Shown piece after piece: positions 31,672 to 40,234 of a stretch of DNA of 64,000 nt (position 1 is its first letter; each line of letters opens with the position of its first letter). Location of the stretch: positions 124,001 to 188,000 of the forward strand of contig NZ_VIRS01000010.1 of NCBI RefSeq assembly GCF_006912135.1, read 5' to 3'. Under the pieces are notes generated by a model. It did no database searches. It saw only the letters and a list, made by a program, of their open reading frames with translations, and was not told the DNA's origin. The DNA is from Cryptosporangium phraense (GTDB lineage: Bacteria; Actinomycetota; Actinomycetes; Mycobacteriales; Cryptosporangiaceae). A program made the position numbers and the translations under genes.

Positions 31672-34600
31672 GCCGCCACCTCCGAGTGCACCCGCACCGC
31701 GAACAGCACCTGACCGGCCGACACCGAGTCACCGGGCGTCACGTAGATGTCCACGACCTCACCGTCCGACGGTGCCATCACCGGCGTCTCCATCTTCATC
31801 GCCTCCAGCGCCAGGATCCGTTCCCCATCGTGGACGACGTCGCCGGGCCGGGCCGAGACCTGCCAGACCGTCGCGCCGAACGGTGCGGTGACCGCGATCG
31901 CCCCCTCCGGAACCGTGACCGGGGCGACCGCCGCCGCCGGAGCCGGTTCCGGCCGCACGTCGAACTCCCCGGACGCGTGCCAGCGCGCCTTCTCGGCCGC
32001 GAACGCCTCCGCTTGCCGGGCCCGGAACCCGGCGATGGAGTCCGCGTGAGCGTCCAGAAAGGCCTGGTGGGAAGCGAGGGAGAACGAGCCGTCGGAGGTC
32101 TCGAACGAGCCCCGGCCGGCGTCGGTCTCGGCCCGCAGGTCGAGCAGTTCCTCGGCCGTCACCGGATACCACTCGATGCGGTCGAAGAACCGCAGCGCCC
32201 AGGGCCGGTCGGTGAACAGGCCGCCGCGCCGGAAGCGGTTCCAGACCTGCACCGTGCGGCCGACGAACTGGTAGCCGCCCGGCCCCTCCATGCCGTAGAT
32301 GCACAGGTAGGCGCCGCCGATGCCGACCGAGTTCTCGGCCGTCCAGGTGCGGGCCGGGTTGTACTTGGTCGTGACCAGCCGGTGCCGGGGGTCCAGCGGC
32401 GTGGCGACCGGCGCGCCCAGGTAGACGTCGCCGAGCCCGAGCACCAGGTACTGCGCGTCGAACACGGTCCGGTACACGTCGTCGACCGAGGACAGGCCGT
32501 TGATCCGGCGGATGAACTCGATGTTCCAGGGCGTCCAGGGCGCGTCGTCGCGGACCCCCGCCATGTACCGCTCGATCGCCAGCCGGGTGGCCGGGTCGTC
32601 CCAGGACAGCGGCAGGCGCACCCGCCGGGACGGCACGACGAGGTCTTCCGGCAGCCCGTCGTCCAGCTCCTGCAGCAGGCCGGTCAACCGGCTCGCGCGC
32701 CCCTCGGTGTGGACCTGGAGCGACCGGATCCCGGGCGTGAGGTCGAGGATCCCTTCCGGCCGGGCCGCCTCCAGCGCGGTCATCAGCGCGTGCACCCGCA
32801 TCCGGAGGCCGAGGTCGAGGACCTGGTCGCCGTACTCGATCAGCAGGTTGTCGTCGCCGTCGCGCCGGTAGGTGACCGACGGCCGGCCCGGCTGCGCCGG
32901 GACCCGCGCCAGAACTCCGTCGTCCCCGTCCCCGGTCGCTCCGACCAGCGTCGGGGCCGCCGCAACCGCTTCGCGGACGCGGACGAAACGGACGGTGTCC
33001 CCGGGGCGCAGCTGGCCGACCTTCCACAGCTCCCCGCTGGCGACGACGGCCGGGCAGACGAATCCGCCCAGGCTGGGACCGTCGGGCCCGAGGATGATCG
33101 GGGTGTCGCCGGTGAAGTCGATCGCGCCCACCGCGTAGGGCGTGTCGTGGATGTTCGACGGGTGCAGACCGGCCTCGCCGCCGTCGCTGCGGGCCCACTC
33201 CGGCCGGGGTCCGAGCAGGCGGACGCCGGTCCGTGCCGAGTTGAGGTGGACCTCGTAGTCGGTGGCGTAGAACGTGTCGAGAGCCGCGCGGGTGAAGAAC
33301 TCGGGCGCCGCGTGCGGGCCCTCGGTGACGCCGATCCGCCAGGTGTGGGTGTAGTCCGGGGGACGGATCCTGGGTTCGGCCGGTCCGGCCGCCAGCGTGC
33401 CGATCCGCAGCACGTCGCCGGCGTTCAGCGCGCGTCCGCCGTGGCCGCCGAAGCCGCCGAGCGTGAACGTCGAGGCGCTGCCCAGGTAGTCCGGGACGTC
33501 GATCCCGCCGCGGACGGCGACGGCCAGGCGCAGCCCCGGCCCGGGAGCGGTTCCGATGGCCAGCACCCCTCCGGCGGGCATCGGAACCGGCTCCCACATC
33601 GGCACCGGTGCGCCGTCGAGCGTCACCGGGGCCGGCGCGCCGGCGACGCAGACGGTCGTCTCCACCGAGAACCGCAGCGTCGGGCCGGTGGCCGTCACCT
33701 CCAGTCCGGGCGCCCCCTCGGGGTTGCCGACGGCCCGGTTCGCGGCCCGCAGCGACACCGGGTCGAACGGCCCCGACGGCGGCACCCCGACCTGCCAATA
33801 CCCGAGCCGGCCGGGCAGGTCCTGCACGGTGGTGAGCGCGCCGGGCTGGAGCACGTCGATCCGGGGCTCGGGGTCGGCGGTGACGTCCAGGGTGGACGTC
33901 GAGTGGGTGGCCGCGCGCAGCGGGGTGCCGTCGGCGAGGGCCCGGAGCAGGCCCAGGTTGGTGACGACCCCGTCGATGCGGGTGCCGCCGAGCGCGCGCG
34001 AGAGCCGGTCGAGGGCCGCGTCGCGGTCGGGTCCGGCGGCGACGATCTTCGCGAGCATCGGGTCGTAGTGCGGCGTCACCTCCAGGCCGGTCTCGATCCA
34101 GCCGTCGACCCGCACGTCGTCCGGGAACTGTGCCCGCGTGACCAGGCCGGTGGAGGGCGCGTTGTTCTTGTCCGGGTCCTCGGCGTACACCCGGGCCTCC
34201 ACCGCGACCCCGGCCGGCTCCCACGTCCGCGCGAAGAGCTCGTCCAGCGCGTCGCCCCGGGCCAGGCGCAGCATCGCGTCCACCAGATCGACGCCGTAGG
34301 CGAGTTCGGTCACCGGGTGCTCGACCTGCAGCCGGGTGTTGACCTCGAGGAACGAGGCCTCCTCCCGGACCGGGTCGTAGACGAACTCGACGGTCCCGGC
34401 CGACCGGTACCGGACGGACGCGGCCAGGGCCGCGGCGCTGTCCGCGATCGACGCGCGGACCGCGTCCGGGAGCGACGGCGCCGGAGCCTCCTCGATCACC
34501 TTCTGGTTGCGCCGCTGGAGCGAGCAGTCGCGGTCGCCGATCACCGCGATCCGCCCGGCCCCGTCGCCGAACAGCTGCACCTCGACGTGGCGGGCCGGTC

Positions 34601-35204
34601 GCACCAGGCGCTCCAGGAACACCCCGGCGCTGCCGAACGCGGCCGCGGCCTGCCGGGCCACCCGGTCGTAGGCCGCGCGCACCTCGGGCAGCGTGGTGCA
34701 GGCCTGCATCCCGATCCCGCCGCCACCTCCGGTGGCCTTCACCATGACCGGCAGCCCGATCGTCTCGGCCGCGGCCACGGCCTCCTCGGCCGACGCCAGC
34801 AGCCCGGTTCCCGCCATCAGGGGGACGCCCGCCCGCGCGGCCAGTTCGCGGGCGGTGTGTTTGCGGCCGAAGACCTCGATCTGCTCCGGGGTCGGGCCGA
34901 CGAACGCGAGCCCGGCGTCCTCGCAGGCCCGGGCGAACGAGACGTTCTCGGAGAGGAAGCCGTAGCCGGGGTGGATCGCGGTCGCGCCGGTCGCCGCGGC
35001 GGCCTCGAGGATCGCGTCGGTGCGCAGGTAGGAGTCGCGCGCCGGGGCCGGGCCGAGCCGGACCGCACGGTCGGCCTCCCGGACGTGCGGGGCGGCCCGG
35101 TCGGCGTCGGAGTAGACCGCGACCGTGCTGAGGCCCAGCGCGTGGGCCGACCGGATGATCCGCCGGGCGATCTCGCCCCGGTTGGCGATCAGCAGCGTGC
35201 TCAC
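31668..35204 (-). CDS. Biotin-dependent urea/guanidine carboxylase
   Basis: This 1178-aa enzyme has a biotin carboxylase part (1-450; IANRGEIARRI, ATP-binding GGGGGIGMQ, EVNTRLQVEHPVTE), a carboxyltransferase part with KipA/KipI-like modules (about 470-1000; TVQDLPGRLGYWQVGVPPSGPFD and later NPARTWTAENSVGIGG), and a biotinyl domain whose Lys1137 lies in EAMKMETPV. It carboxylates urea or guanidine at the expense of ATP. The neighbouring DUF1989 pair favours guanidine. GTG start, 4-nt overlap with the upstream gene. Confidence 0.93.
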   Translation of the reverse strand: MSTLLIANRGEIARRIIRSAHALGLSTVAVYSDADRAAPHVREADRAVRLGPAPARDSYLRTDAILEAAAATGATAIHPGYGFLSENVSFARACEDAGLAFVGPTPEQIEVFGRKHTARELAARAGVPLMAGTGLLASAEEAVAAAETIGLPVMVKATGGGGGIGMQACTTLPEVRAAYDRVARQAAAAFGSAGVFLERLVRPARHVEVQLFGDGAGRIAVIGDRDCSLQRRNQKVIEEAPAPSLPDAVRASIADSAAALAASVRYRSAGTVEFVYDPVREEASFLEVNTRLQVEHPVTELAYGVDLVDAMLRLARGDALDELFARTWEPAGVAVEARVYAEDPDKNNAPSTGLVTRAQFPDDVRVDGWIETGLEVTPHYDPMLAKIVAAGPDRDAALDRLSRALGGTRIDGVVTNLGLLRALADGTPLRAATHSTSTLDVTADPEPRIDVLQPGALTTVQDLPGRLGYWQVGVPPSGPFDPVSLRAANRAVGNPEGAPGLEVTATGPTLRFSVETTVCVAGAPAPVTLDGAPVPMWEPVPMPAGGVLAIGTAPGPGLRLAVAVRGGIDVPDYLGSASTFTLGGFGGHGGRALNAGDVLRIGTLAAGPAEPRIRPPDYTHTWRIGVTEGPHAAPEFFTRAALDTFYATDYEVHLNSARTGVRLLGPRPEWARSDGGEAGLHPSNIHDTPYAVGAIDFTGDTPIILGPDGPSLGGFVCPAVVASGELWKVGQLRPGDTVRFVRVREAVAAAPTLVGATGDGDDGVLARVPAQPGRPSVTYRRDGDDNLLIEYGDQVLDLGLRMRVHALMTALEAARPEGILDLTPGIRSLQVHTEGRASRLTGLLQELDDGLPEDLVVPSRRVRLPLSWDDPATRLAIERYMAGVRDDAPWTPWNIEFIRRINGLSSVDDVYRTVFDAQYLVLGLGDVYLGAPVATPLDPRHRLVTTKYNPARTWTAENSVGIGGAYLCIYGMEGPGGYQFVGRTVQVWNRFRRGGLFTDRPWALRFFDRIEWYPVTAEELLDLRAETDAGRGSFETSDGSFSLASHQAFLDAHADSIAGFRARQAEAFAAEKARWHASGEFDVRPEPAPAAAVAPVTVPEGAIAVTAPFGATVWQVSARPGDVVHDGERILALEAMKMETPVMAPSDGEVVDIYVTPGDSVSAGQVLFAVRVHSEVAA

Positions 35205-35827
35205 GGCGCGGTGACGATCATGCGCAGGGGGGTGGGATCGAAGTCGTTGCACGGGTTGTTCATCTGGGGGCAGTTGCTCACCAGCACGAGCACGTCCACG
35301 TCGGCCCGGATCGCGACCCGCTTGCCGGGCCCGGAGATCCCGTCGACGATGCCCAGCGTGCCGTCGGCCTCGACCGGAACGTTCATGAACCAGTTCAGGT
35401 TCGAGACGACGTCCCGGGCGCCGAGGCCGTGCCGGGCCGCCTCGGCCAGGAAGTTCTCCCGGCAGCCGTGCTGGTGGGCGGTGTGGTGGCCGTACCGGAG
35501 CGTGTTCGACTCCTTGCCGCAGGCCCCGCCGATCGTGTCCTGCCGGGCCACCTCGTTGCCGACCACGGTCATCAGCGGGTTGCCGTACTGGCTGCGCAGC
35601 ACCGTGCCCTCCCGCACGTAGGCGTTGCCCTGCCAGGTCAGCGTGTCCGGGACGCTGTACCGCTCGGTGCGGTCGGCGTCGGCGTAGATCAGGCAGTCGG
35701 CGGACTGGTTGCCGCCGACGTCGACGATCGTCAGCACGTGCCCGGCGGCGACGACGGCCGACCACGGGGCGCGGGGCTCGACGTGGTCGTCGCGGACGAG
35801 TTCTCCGGGGATGAGCGCGCCGGTCAT
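35201..35827 (-). CDS. DUF1989 protein, urea-carboxylase-associated 2 (CgdB/CgdA-type)
   Basis: This 208-aa protein has the DUF1989 fold with GHVLTIVDVGGNQSADCLIY, 'GACGKESNTLRYGHHTAHQHGCRENFL' (a cluster of Cys and His that can bind metal) and NLNWFMNVPVEADG. In Pseudomonas, two such proteins form carboxyguanidine deiminase, which turns carboxyguanidine into allophanate and ammonia. Overlaps of 4 nt on both sides place it in the operon core. Confidence 0.9.
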   Translation of the reverse strand: MTGALIPGELVRDDHVEPRAPWSAVVAAGHVLTIVDVGGNQSADCLIYADADRTERYSVPDTLTWQGNAYVREGTVLRSQYGNPLMTVVGNEVARQDTIGGACGKESNTLRYGHHTAHQHGCRENFLAEAARHGLGARDVVSNLNWFMNVPVEADGTLGIVDGISGPGKRVAIRADVDVLVLVSNCPQMNNPCNDFDPTPLRMIVTAP

Positions 35828-36645
35828 AGTCCTCGGGCCTCCGCGTAGTCGACCGTGTTCAGGTAGGCCCGGTGCGTCTCCGGGGTGGTGGCGTCGTCCG
35901 GGCGGGTCGGCGTCGCTCTCCAGGCGTGCACGCGCAACGGGCCGACCGTGAACGCCGCGCGCGGGTCGAGCGGGTGGGCCGTGTTGGCGATCAGGACGAT
36001 CAGCGGCAGCTCGGCGAGCAGGTCGACCTCGGCCGGTCCGGCGCTGCCGAGCCAGCGGAAGCTCCCGTCCTCCTCGACCCGGACGCCCTGGAAGAACGAG
36101 ACGCTCGGCGGGAGGTCCCGCGGGGTCAGGTCGTGCTTGGCCGCGGCCAGCGTGAACAGTGCCCGTCCGGACGGGCTGGGCCCCTCGGGTGCGGCGTCGC
36201 CGTACTTCCGCTCGTTCCAGGCGTCGGACGACGTCCCGCAGAACGCGTCGTGCCGGGCGGACGTGTCGGCGACGATCGTGGCCAGCACGCGGCCGTCGCC
36301 GGAGAGCAGTGGGTGCCCGGCGCCGAGGTAGGCCTGCCAGGGGATCTTCTGGGTGTCGGCGACGTTGAGCCGTTCCCACGGGGCGACCGCGGAGTGGACG
36401 AGGACGTGCGCGCAGGCGTCGCCGGTGACGTCGGTGAGCCGGATCCGGGTGCCGCGGGCCACGACCTTCGACGTGTAGCCGCCCGGCGCGACGGTCTCGG
36501 CCCAGGTGAGCGTGGTGGGGTCGATGCCCGGCGGGACGAACGGCGAGGTCGAGGCGGGCAGGTAGGGCATCCAGTCCGCGCTCGTGCCGCCCTGGGCGCG
36601 GGCGTCGTCGCGGGCGGCGAACACAGTGGACGTATCGCGGGTCAT
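35824..36645 (-). CDS. DUF1989 protein, urea-carboxylase-associated 1 (CgdA/CgdB-type)
   Basis: The 273-aa partner DUF1989 protein has GTRIRLTDVTGDACAHVLVHSA, 'DTSARHDAFCGTSSDAWNERKYGD' and 'SVSFFQGVRVEEDGSFRW'. As in the partner, a Cys/His set lies in the middle. It is the first gene of the operon and its ATG follows the operator by 12 nt, leaving little leader. It overlaps the second DUF1989 gene by 4 nt, which fits equal production of both subunits. Confidence 0.9.
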   Translation of the reverse strand: MTRDTSTVFAARDDARAQGGTSADWMPYLPASTSPFVPPGIDPTTLTWAETVAPGGYTSKVVARGTRIRLTDVTGDACAHVLVHSAVAPWERLNVADTQKIPWQAYLGAGHPLLSGDGRVLATIVADTSARHDAFCGTSSDAWNERKYGDAAPEGPSPSGRALFTLAAAKHDLTPRDLPPSVSFFQGVRVEEDGSFRWLGSAGPAEVDLLAELPLIVLIANTAHPLDPRAAFTVGPLRVHAWRATPTRPDDATTPETHRAYLNTVDYAEARGL

Positions 36646-36657
36646 GCGGCGCCCCCA

Positions 36658-36687
36658 GGTGATTTCTGTCGACTGACAGAAATCACC
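36658..36687. promoter_or_regulatory. Perfect 13-bp inverted-repeat operator of the carboxylase operon
   Basis: GGTGATTTCTGTC and GACAGAAATCACC form perfect 13-bp arms with the spacer GACT. The repeat ends 12 nt before the start of the first operon gene, so a bound repressor would cover the transcription start region. A degenerate copy with the same spacing lies upstream of the APC permease. The TetR gene lies between the two sites. No ykkC riboswitch sequence is present here. Confidence 0.8.
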
Positions 36688-36796
36688 CTGCGGTCCGGTC
36701 GTTTCGCGGGCGTTTCCCGGTTGCTACGTTCCCGGGCCCGCGGTTGGTGGGTGGGCGCGCGGTTTCGCGGTTCGGCGGGCGCGGGGCGGCGCCGGG

Positions 36797-37465
36797 TCAG
36801 ACGGGGGTGGCCGCTGGGGTGAGGGCGGCCAGCAGGGCCGCGCCGTCGGCGGCGGCGTCGGCGGCGGCCGGGCCGGTGAGGCCGGCGATGCCCAGGCAGG
36901 TGCGGGCGATCTCGTCGGCCAGGCCGGGCCGCGGTGCCAGCGTGGTCACCATCTCGACGACGTGCAGGCACGCGGAGCCCAGGACGTCGGCCCCGGCCGG
37001 GGCGGTGGCTGAGGCGGCTCCGGCCAGCTCCGAGTACGTGGTGAGCAACTGGGCGCGGTGCGCGCGGAACGACGCGAAAGCGGGCGCCGTCCGCACTTCC
37101 GGAGCCATGTAGAGCGTGGCCACTCCCAGCGGCCCGGCCTGCAGCGTGCCGACGTCCCGGACCGCCAGCGCGTACAGCGCCCCCGCCGCCGACGGAGCCG
37201 CGGCCCGGATCGCGTCGACCAGGTCGAGCGTCGGACGCACCGAGGCCTCGAGCAGCTCCAGCAGGATCTCGTCCTTGCCCGGGAAGTAGTAGTACAGCGA
37301 GGCCTGCCGGACGCCGACCCGCTCGGCGATCGCCCGGGTGGACGTCGCCGCGAACCCGGACTCGCCGAACAGCGCCGCGGCCGCGTCGAGGATTTCCTGC
37401 CGGGGCGTCCGGCCGGAGTCCTGGGACCCGCGCGCCCGCGGACGCCCGGCGCGGTTGGTACTCAC
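36797..37465 (-). CDS. TetR family regulator of the carboxylase/permease genes
   Basis: This 222-aa repressor has an N-terminal helix-turn-helix (about 22-70; ILDAAAALFGESGFAATSTRAIAERVGVRQASLYYYFPGKDEIL split over the usual three helices) and a helical ligand domain. It lies between the carboxylase operon and the divergent permease, and each target carries a 24-30 bp dyad near its start. The ligand may be guanidine, urea or a product; this is inference. GTG start. Confidence 0.88.
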   Translation of the reverse strand: MSTNRAGRPRARGSQDSGRTPRQEILDAAAALFGESGFAATSTRAIAERVGVRQASLYYYFPGKDEILLELLEASVRPTLDLVDAIRAAAPSAAGALYALAVRDVGTLQAGPLGVATLYMAPEVRTAPAFASFRAHRAQLLTTYSELAGAASATAPAGADVLGSACLHVVEMVTTLAPRPGLADEIARTCLGIAGLTGPAAADAAADGAALLAALTPAATPV

Positions 37466-37554
37466 AGGGGGAATGCTGCCACGGGCCCCCGGTCATCGGG
37501 ATTTAACCGGCCGGGGACGTCGCGTGGAACACACCCGCCCCACGCTCAGGGCCA

Positions 37555-37578
37555 AATACCTGTCGCCCGACAGAAATC
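37555..37578. promoter_or_regulatory. Second copy of the TetR-type operator, upstream of the permease
   Basis: The left arm AATACCTGTC and the right arm GACAGAAATC flank a 4-nt spacer (GCCC). The right arm is identical to ten bases of the site at 36658 and the left arm matches at seven of ten. It ends 17 nt before the permease start, almost the same distance as the first site from its gene. Confidence 0.68.
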
Positions 37579-37595
37579 GGCCCGGAGGTGGAGTC

Positions 37596-39146
37596 GTGAG
37601 CACTACCACGACGACGAGAAGCTCGACCGGCTACGAGCAGGAGCTGCACCGGGGAGTCGGCACGTTCGCGTCGTTCGCCGCCGGCTTCTCGTTCGTCTCG
37701 ATCCTGACCACGGTGTTCCAGCTGTTCGGCCTGGGCTTCCTGCTCGGTGGCGCGTCGTTCTTCTGGGCCTGGCCGGCGGTGTTCGTCGGCCAGTTGTTCG
37801 TCGCGCTGTGCTTCGCCGAGCTGGCCGGGCGATGGCCGGTGTCGGGCGCGATCTTCCAGTGGTCGAGCCGGTTGGCCGGTACGTCCTGGGGCTGGTTCAC
37901 CGGCTGGATCATGATCGTCGGACAGATCCTGACCGTGGCCGTCGCCGCGATCGCGATCCAGGCCGTGCTGCCGGCCATCTGGTCGGGCTTCCAGCTGGTG
38001 GGCGGCTCGGACGCCGACCCGTCGATCCTGTCGGAGACCGGCGCGAAGAACGCGGTCGTGCTCGGCATCATCCTGCTGGCGATCACGACGCTGGTGAACA
38101 TCCTCGGGATCCGGCAGATGGCCGCGACGACCAGCGTCGGCGTCGCGGTCGAGATCGTCGGGGTGGTGATCCTGATCGGAGTGTTGTTCGCGCTGTCCGA
38201 GCGTGGCCCGTCGGTGGTGCTGCACACCACCGGCTGGGAGGGGACCGGCAACTACTTCTTCGCCTGGCTGGCGTCGTCGCTGATGGCCGCGTACGTGATG
38301 GTCGGGTTCGACTCGGCCGGCGAGCTGGCCGAGGAGACCCACTCGCCGCGCAAGACGACCCCGAAGACGATCATCCGGGCGTTGACCACGTCGGGCCTGG
38401 GCGGCGGGCTGCTGATCCTGGGCGCGCTGATGGCCGCGCCGAGCCTCACCGACGGCAACCTGTCGTCGCTCGGCCTGTCGTGGGTGATCACCGAGCGGCT
38501 CGGCGACGTGTTCGGCCGCCTGCTGCTGTGCTGCGTCGCGGTCGCGGTCTTCGCCTGCACGCTCGCGGTGCAGACGTCCGGCGCCCGGATGACGTACTCG
38601 ATGGCCCGCGAGGGCGCGCTGCCGTTCTCGAAGGCGCTGGCCCGGGTCTCACCCCGCACCGGCACGCCGGTGATCACGTCGATCGTGGTCGGCGTGGGCG
38701 CGGCCGTGGCGCTCGCGGTCAACGTCAACTCGACGACGATCTTCACCGCGCTCTCCAGCATCTGCATCGCGATGCTCTACATCGCCTATCTCGGCGTCAC
38801 GCTGCCGCTGCTCGTCGTCCGGATCAAGCACCGGAACACCGACCACTTCCCGGCCGGCCACGACGAGGACGGCAAGCCGCTGTTCTCGATGGGCCGCTTC
38901 GGCATCCCGGTGAACGTCGCCGCGGTGATCTACCAGGCGATCATGATCGTCAACCTGATGTGGCCGCGGCCGGAGATCTACGACCTGTCCACCGACGGGA
39001 ACTGGCTGCTCCAGTACAGCGCGGTGCTGTTCGTCGGGGCGGTCGTCGCGGTGGGAGCCGCCTACTTCGGCTGGAAGCGACTGCACCACCGCATCGACCT
39101 GCCGCACATCCCGCACACCCACCTGGTGGCGGAGGACGCCGCCTAG
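37596..39146 (+). CDS. APC-superfamily permease, urea-carboxylase-region type
   Basis: This 516-aa permease has about twelve membrane helices and the APC pattern: GTFASFAAGFSFVSILTTVFQLF in helix 1, 'CFAELAGRWPVSGAIFQWSSRLAG' after helix 2 and 'VGFDSAGELAEETHSPRKTTPKTI' before helix 7. Permeases of this type are known next to urea-carboxylase clusters. GTG at 37596 follows GGAGG and places the operator just upstream. It probably imports the nitrogen compound used by the operon. Confidence 0.9.
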   Translation: MSTTTTTRSSTGYEQELHRGVGTFASFAAGFSFVSILTTVFQLFGLGFLLGGASFFWAWPAVFVGQLFVALCFAELAGRWPVSGAIFQWSSRLAGTSWGWFTGWIMIVGQILTVAVAAIAIQAVLPAIWSGFQLVGGSDADPSILSETGAKNAVVLGIILLAITTLVNILGIRQMAATTSVGVAVEIVGVVILIGVLFALSERGPSVVLHTTGWEGTGNYFFAWLASSLMAAYVMVGFDSAGELAEETHSPRKTTPKTIIRALTTSGLGGGLLILGALMAAPSLTDGNLSSLGLSWVITERLGDVFGRLLLCCVAVAVFACTLAVQTSGARMTYSMAREGALPFSKALARVSPRTGTPVITSIVVGVGAAVALAVNVNSTTIFTALSSICIAMLYIAYLGVTLPLLVVRIKHRNTDHFPAGHDEDGKPLFSMGRFGIPVNVAAVIYQAIMIVNLMWPRPEIYDLSTDGNWLLQYSAVLFVGAVVAVGAAYFGWKRLHHRIDLPHIPHTHLVAEDAA

Positions 39147-39520
39147 GGCTGGACCCGCAGCGGCGGCCACGACTCCGGGCCGATCTTGCCGTCGACGTCC
39201 AGGTCGTAGCCCCAGCCGCTGTTCATGTCGGCCTGGAACCGCCGGGCCGCGGACTGCGAGTTGGGGCCGAAGACGCCGTCGATCGTGCCGGGGTTGTAGC
39301 CGTAGTGCTTGAGCAGGCACTGGGCCTCGATCCCGGCCGACGACACCCCGGTCGTCGAGGGCTGCACGGTCGTGCCGGAGTAGTAGCCGGCCTGCCAGTA
39401 GCCGAACGTGTTACGCGAGTAGTGGCAGGTGTAGGCGGCCGCGGCCGGGCTCGCGGGCAGCACGGCGATCCCCCCGCCGAGGGCGAGGGTCAGGGCGGCT
39501 ACAGCGATGCGCTTACGCAT
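39143..39520 (-). CDS. Secreted peptidoglycan-binding domain protein
   Basis: The 125-aa protein has a Sec signal peptide (MRKRIAVAALTLALGGGIAVL..., cleavage near residue 29) and a PG_binding_1 domain in the second half: 'SSAGIEAQCLLKHYGYNPGTIDGVFGPNSQSAARRFQADMN' with the end 'DVDGKIGPESW'. Two cysteines in the mature part may form a disulfide. It has no catalytic domain of its own. Its stop shares CTAG with the convergent permease. Confidence 0.87.
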   Translation of the reverse strand: MRKRIAVAALTLALGGGIAVLPASPAAAAYTCHYSRNTFGYWQAGYYSGTTVQPSTTGVSSAGIEAQCLLKHYGYNPGTIDGVFGPNSQSAARRFQADMNSGWGYDLDVDGKIGPESWPPLRVQP

Positions 39521-39607
39521 GAGGTGTCACTCCAGCTCTGTTCCGCCGCGTCGAGTGACGCGGCGGGACGAGCCTCCGATATCGGTCTTGCGTAAATCTT
39601 GCGGGTT

Positions 39608-40162
39608 TCAGACGGCTCGCTGCAGGACCGTCAGCGTCGTCACGTCGGTCAGTTCGGCGGAGGTGAACCGGAAGTCGGCCGGTTTGCCCTCGGCAAACAG
39701 ACGGTCGCCGGTCCCGGCGACGGTCGGGAACGTGAGCAGGCGGTACTCGTCGACGAGGTCCGCGGCGGCGAGCGCGTGCACCAGGCTCAGGCTCCCGATC
39801 ACGACGACGTTCCGGCGCGCGCGTTCGGCGGCGGCCCAGGCGATCGCGTCGCCCTCGATCGCCTCGGAGTTCGACCAGGCGGACGCGTCGATGCCGGTCC
39901 GGGTGGCGACGCCTTTGGGGGTGGCGTTCATGACCTTGGCGAAGTCGCTGTCCCGGGACGGCCAGAGCCGGGCGAACGCCTCCCAGGTGCGCCGCCCGTA
40001 GAGCTGGACGTCGGTGCGGTCGGCGACGCGGAACTTGTCGTCGCTGACCGGGCCCTGGCCGAACTTGAACGCCCAGCCGCCGTAGCTGGTGCCCTCGAGG
40101 CCGGCCGGGTCGGAGGCCACGCCGTCGAGCGTGACGAACGAGACAACGATGATGGCGCCCAT
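39608..40162 (-). CDS. DHFR-like (RibD C-terminal) reductase 3
   Basis: This 184-aa member starts 'MGAIIVVSFVTLDGVASDPAG', has VQLYGRRTWEAFARLWP in the centre and VVVIGSLSLVHALAAADLVDEYRLLTFPTVAGTGDRLF at the nucleotide-binding end (shown in two parts of the same strand-helix unit). It is divergent from the sigma-70 factor gene, a pairing common in actinobacteria. Substrate unknown. Confidence 0.83.
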   Translation of the reverse strand: MGAIIVVSFVTLDGVASDPAGLEGTSYGGWAFKFGQGPVSDDKFRVADRTDVQLYGRRTWEAFARLWPSRDSDFAKVMNATPKGVATRTGIDASAWSNSEAIEGDAIAWAAAERARRNVVVIGSLSLVHALAAADLVDEYRLLTFPTVAGTGDRLFAEGKPADFRFTSAELTDVTTLTVLQRAV

Positions 40163-40234
40163 CGCGGGCTCCTTTCGGTAGTCGCTGTCCCCACATACCG
40201 GCGGCGGACGGGAAACTCATCTACGCTCCGCCGC

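Noticed and set aside
31686-35621. A long open frame antisense to the carboxylase
   Set aside because: It mirrors the carboxylase gene and has no recognisable domain. The sense frame contains biotin carboxylase, carboxyltransferase and biotinyl motifs.
36646-36796. ykkC (guanidine-I) riboswitch upstream of the carboxylase operon
   Set aside because: Looked for its conserved ACGR and CCGAGAG-like segments in the leader on the correct strand and found none; the space is occupied by the 13-bp inverted repeat.
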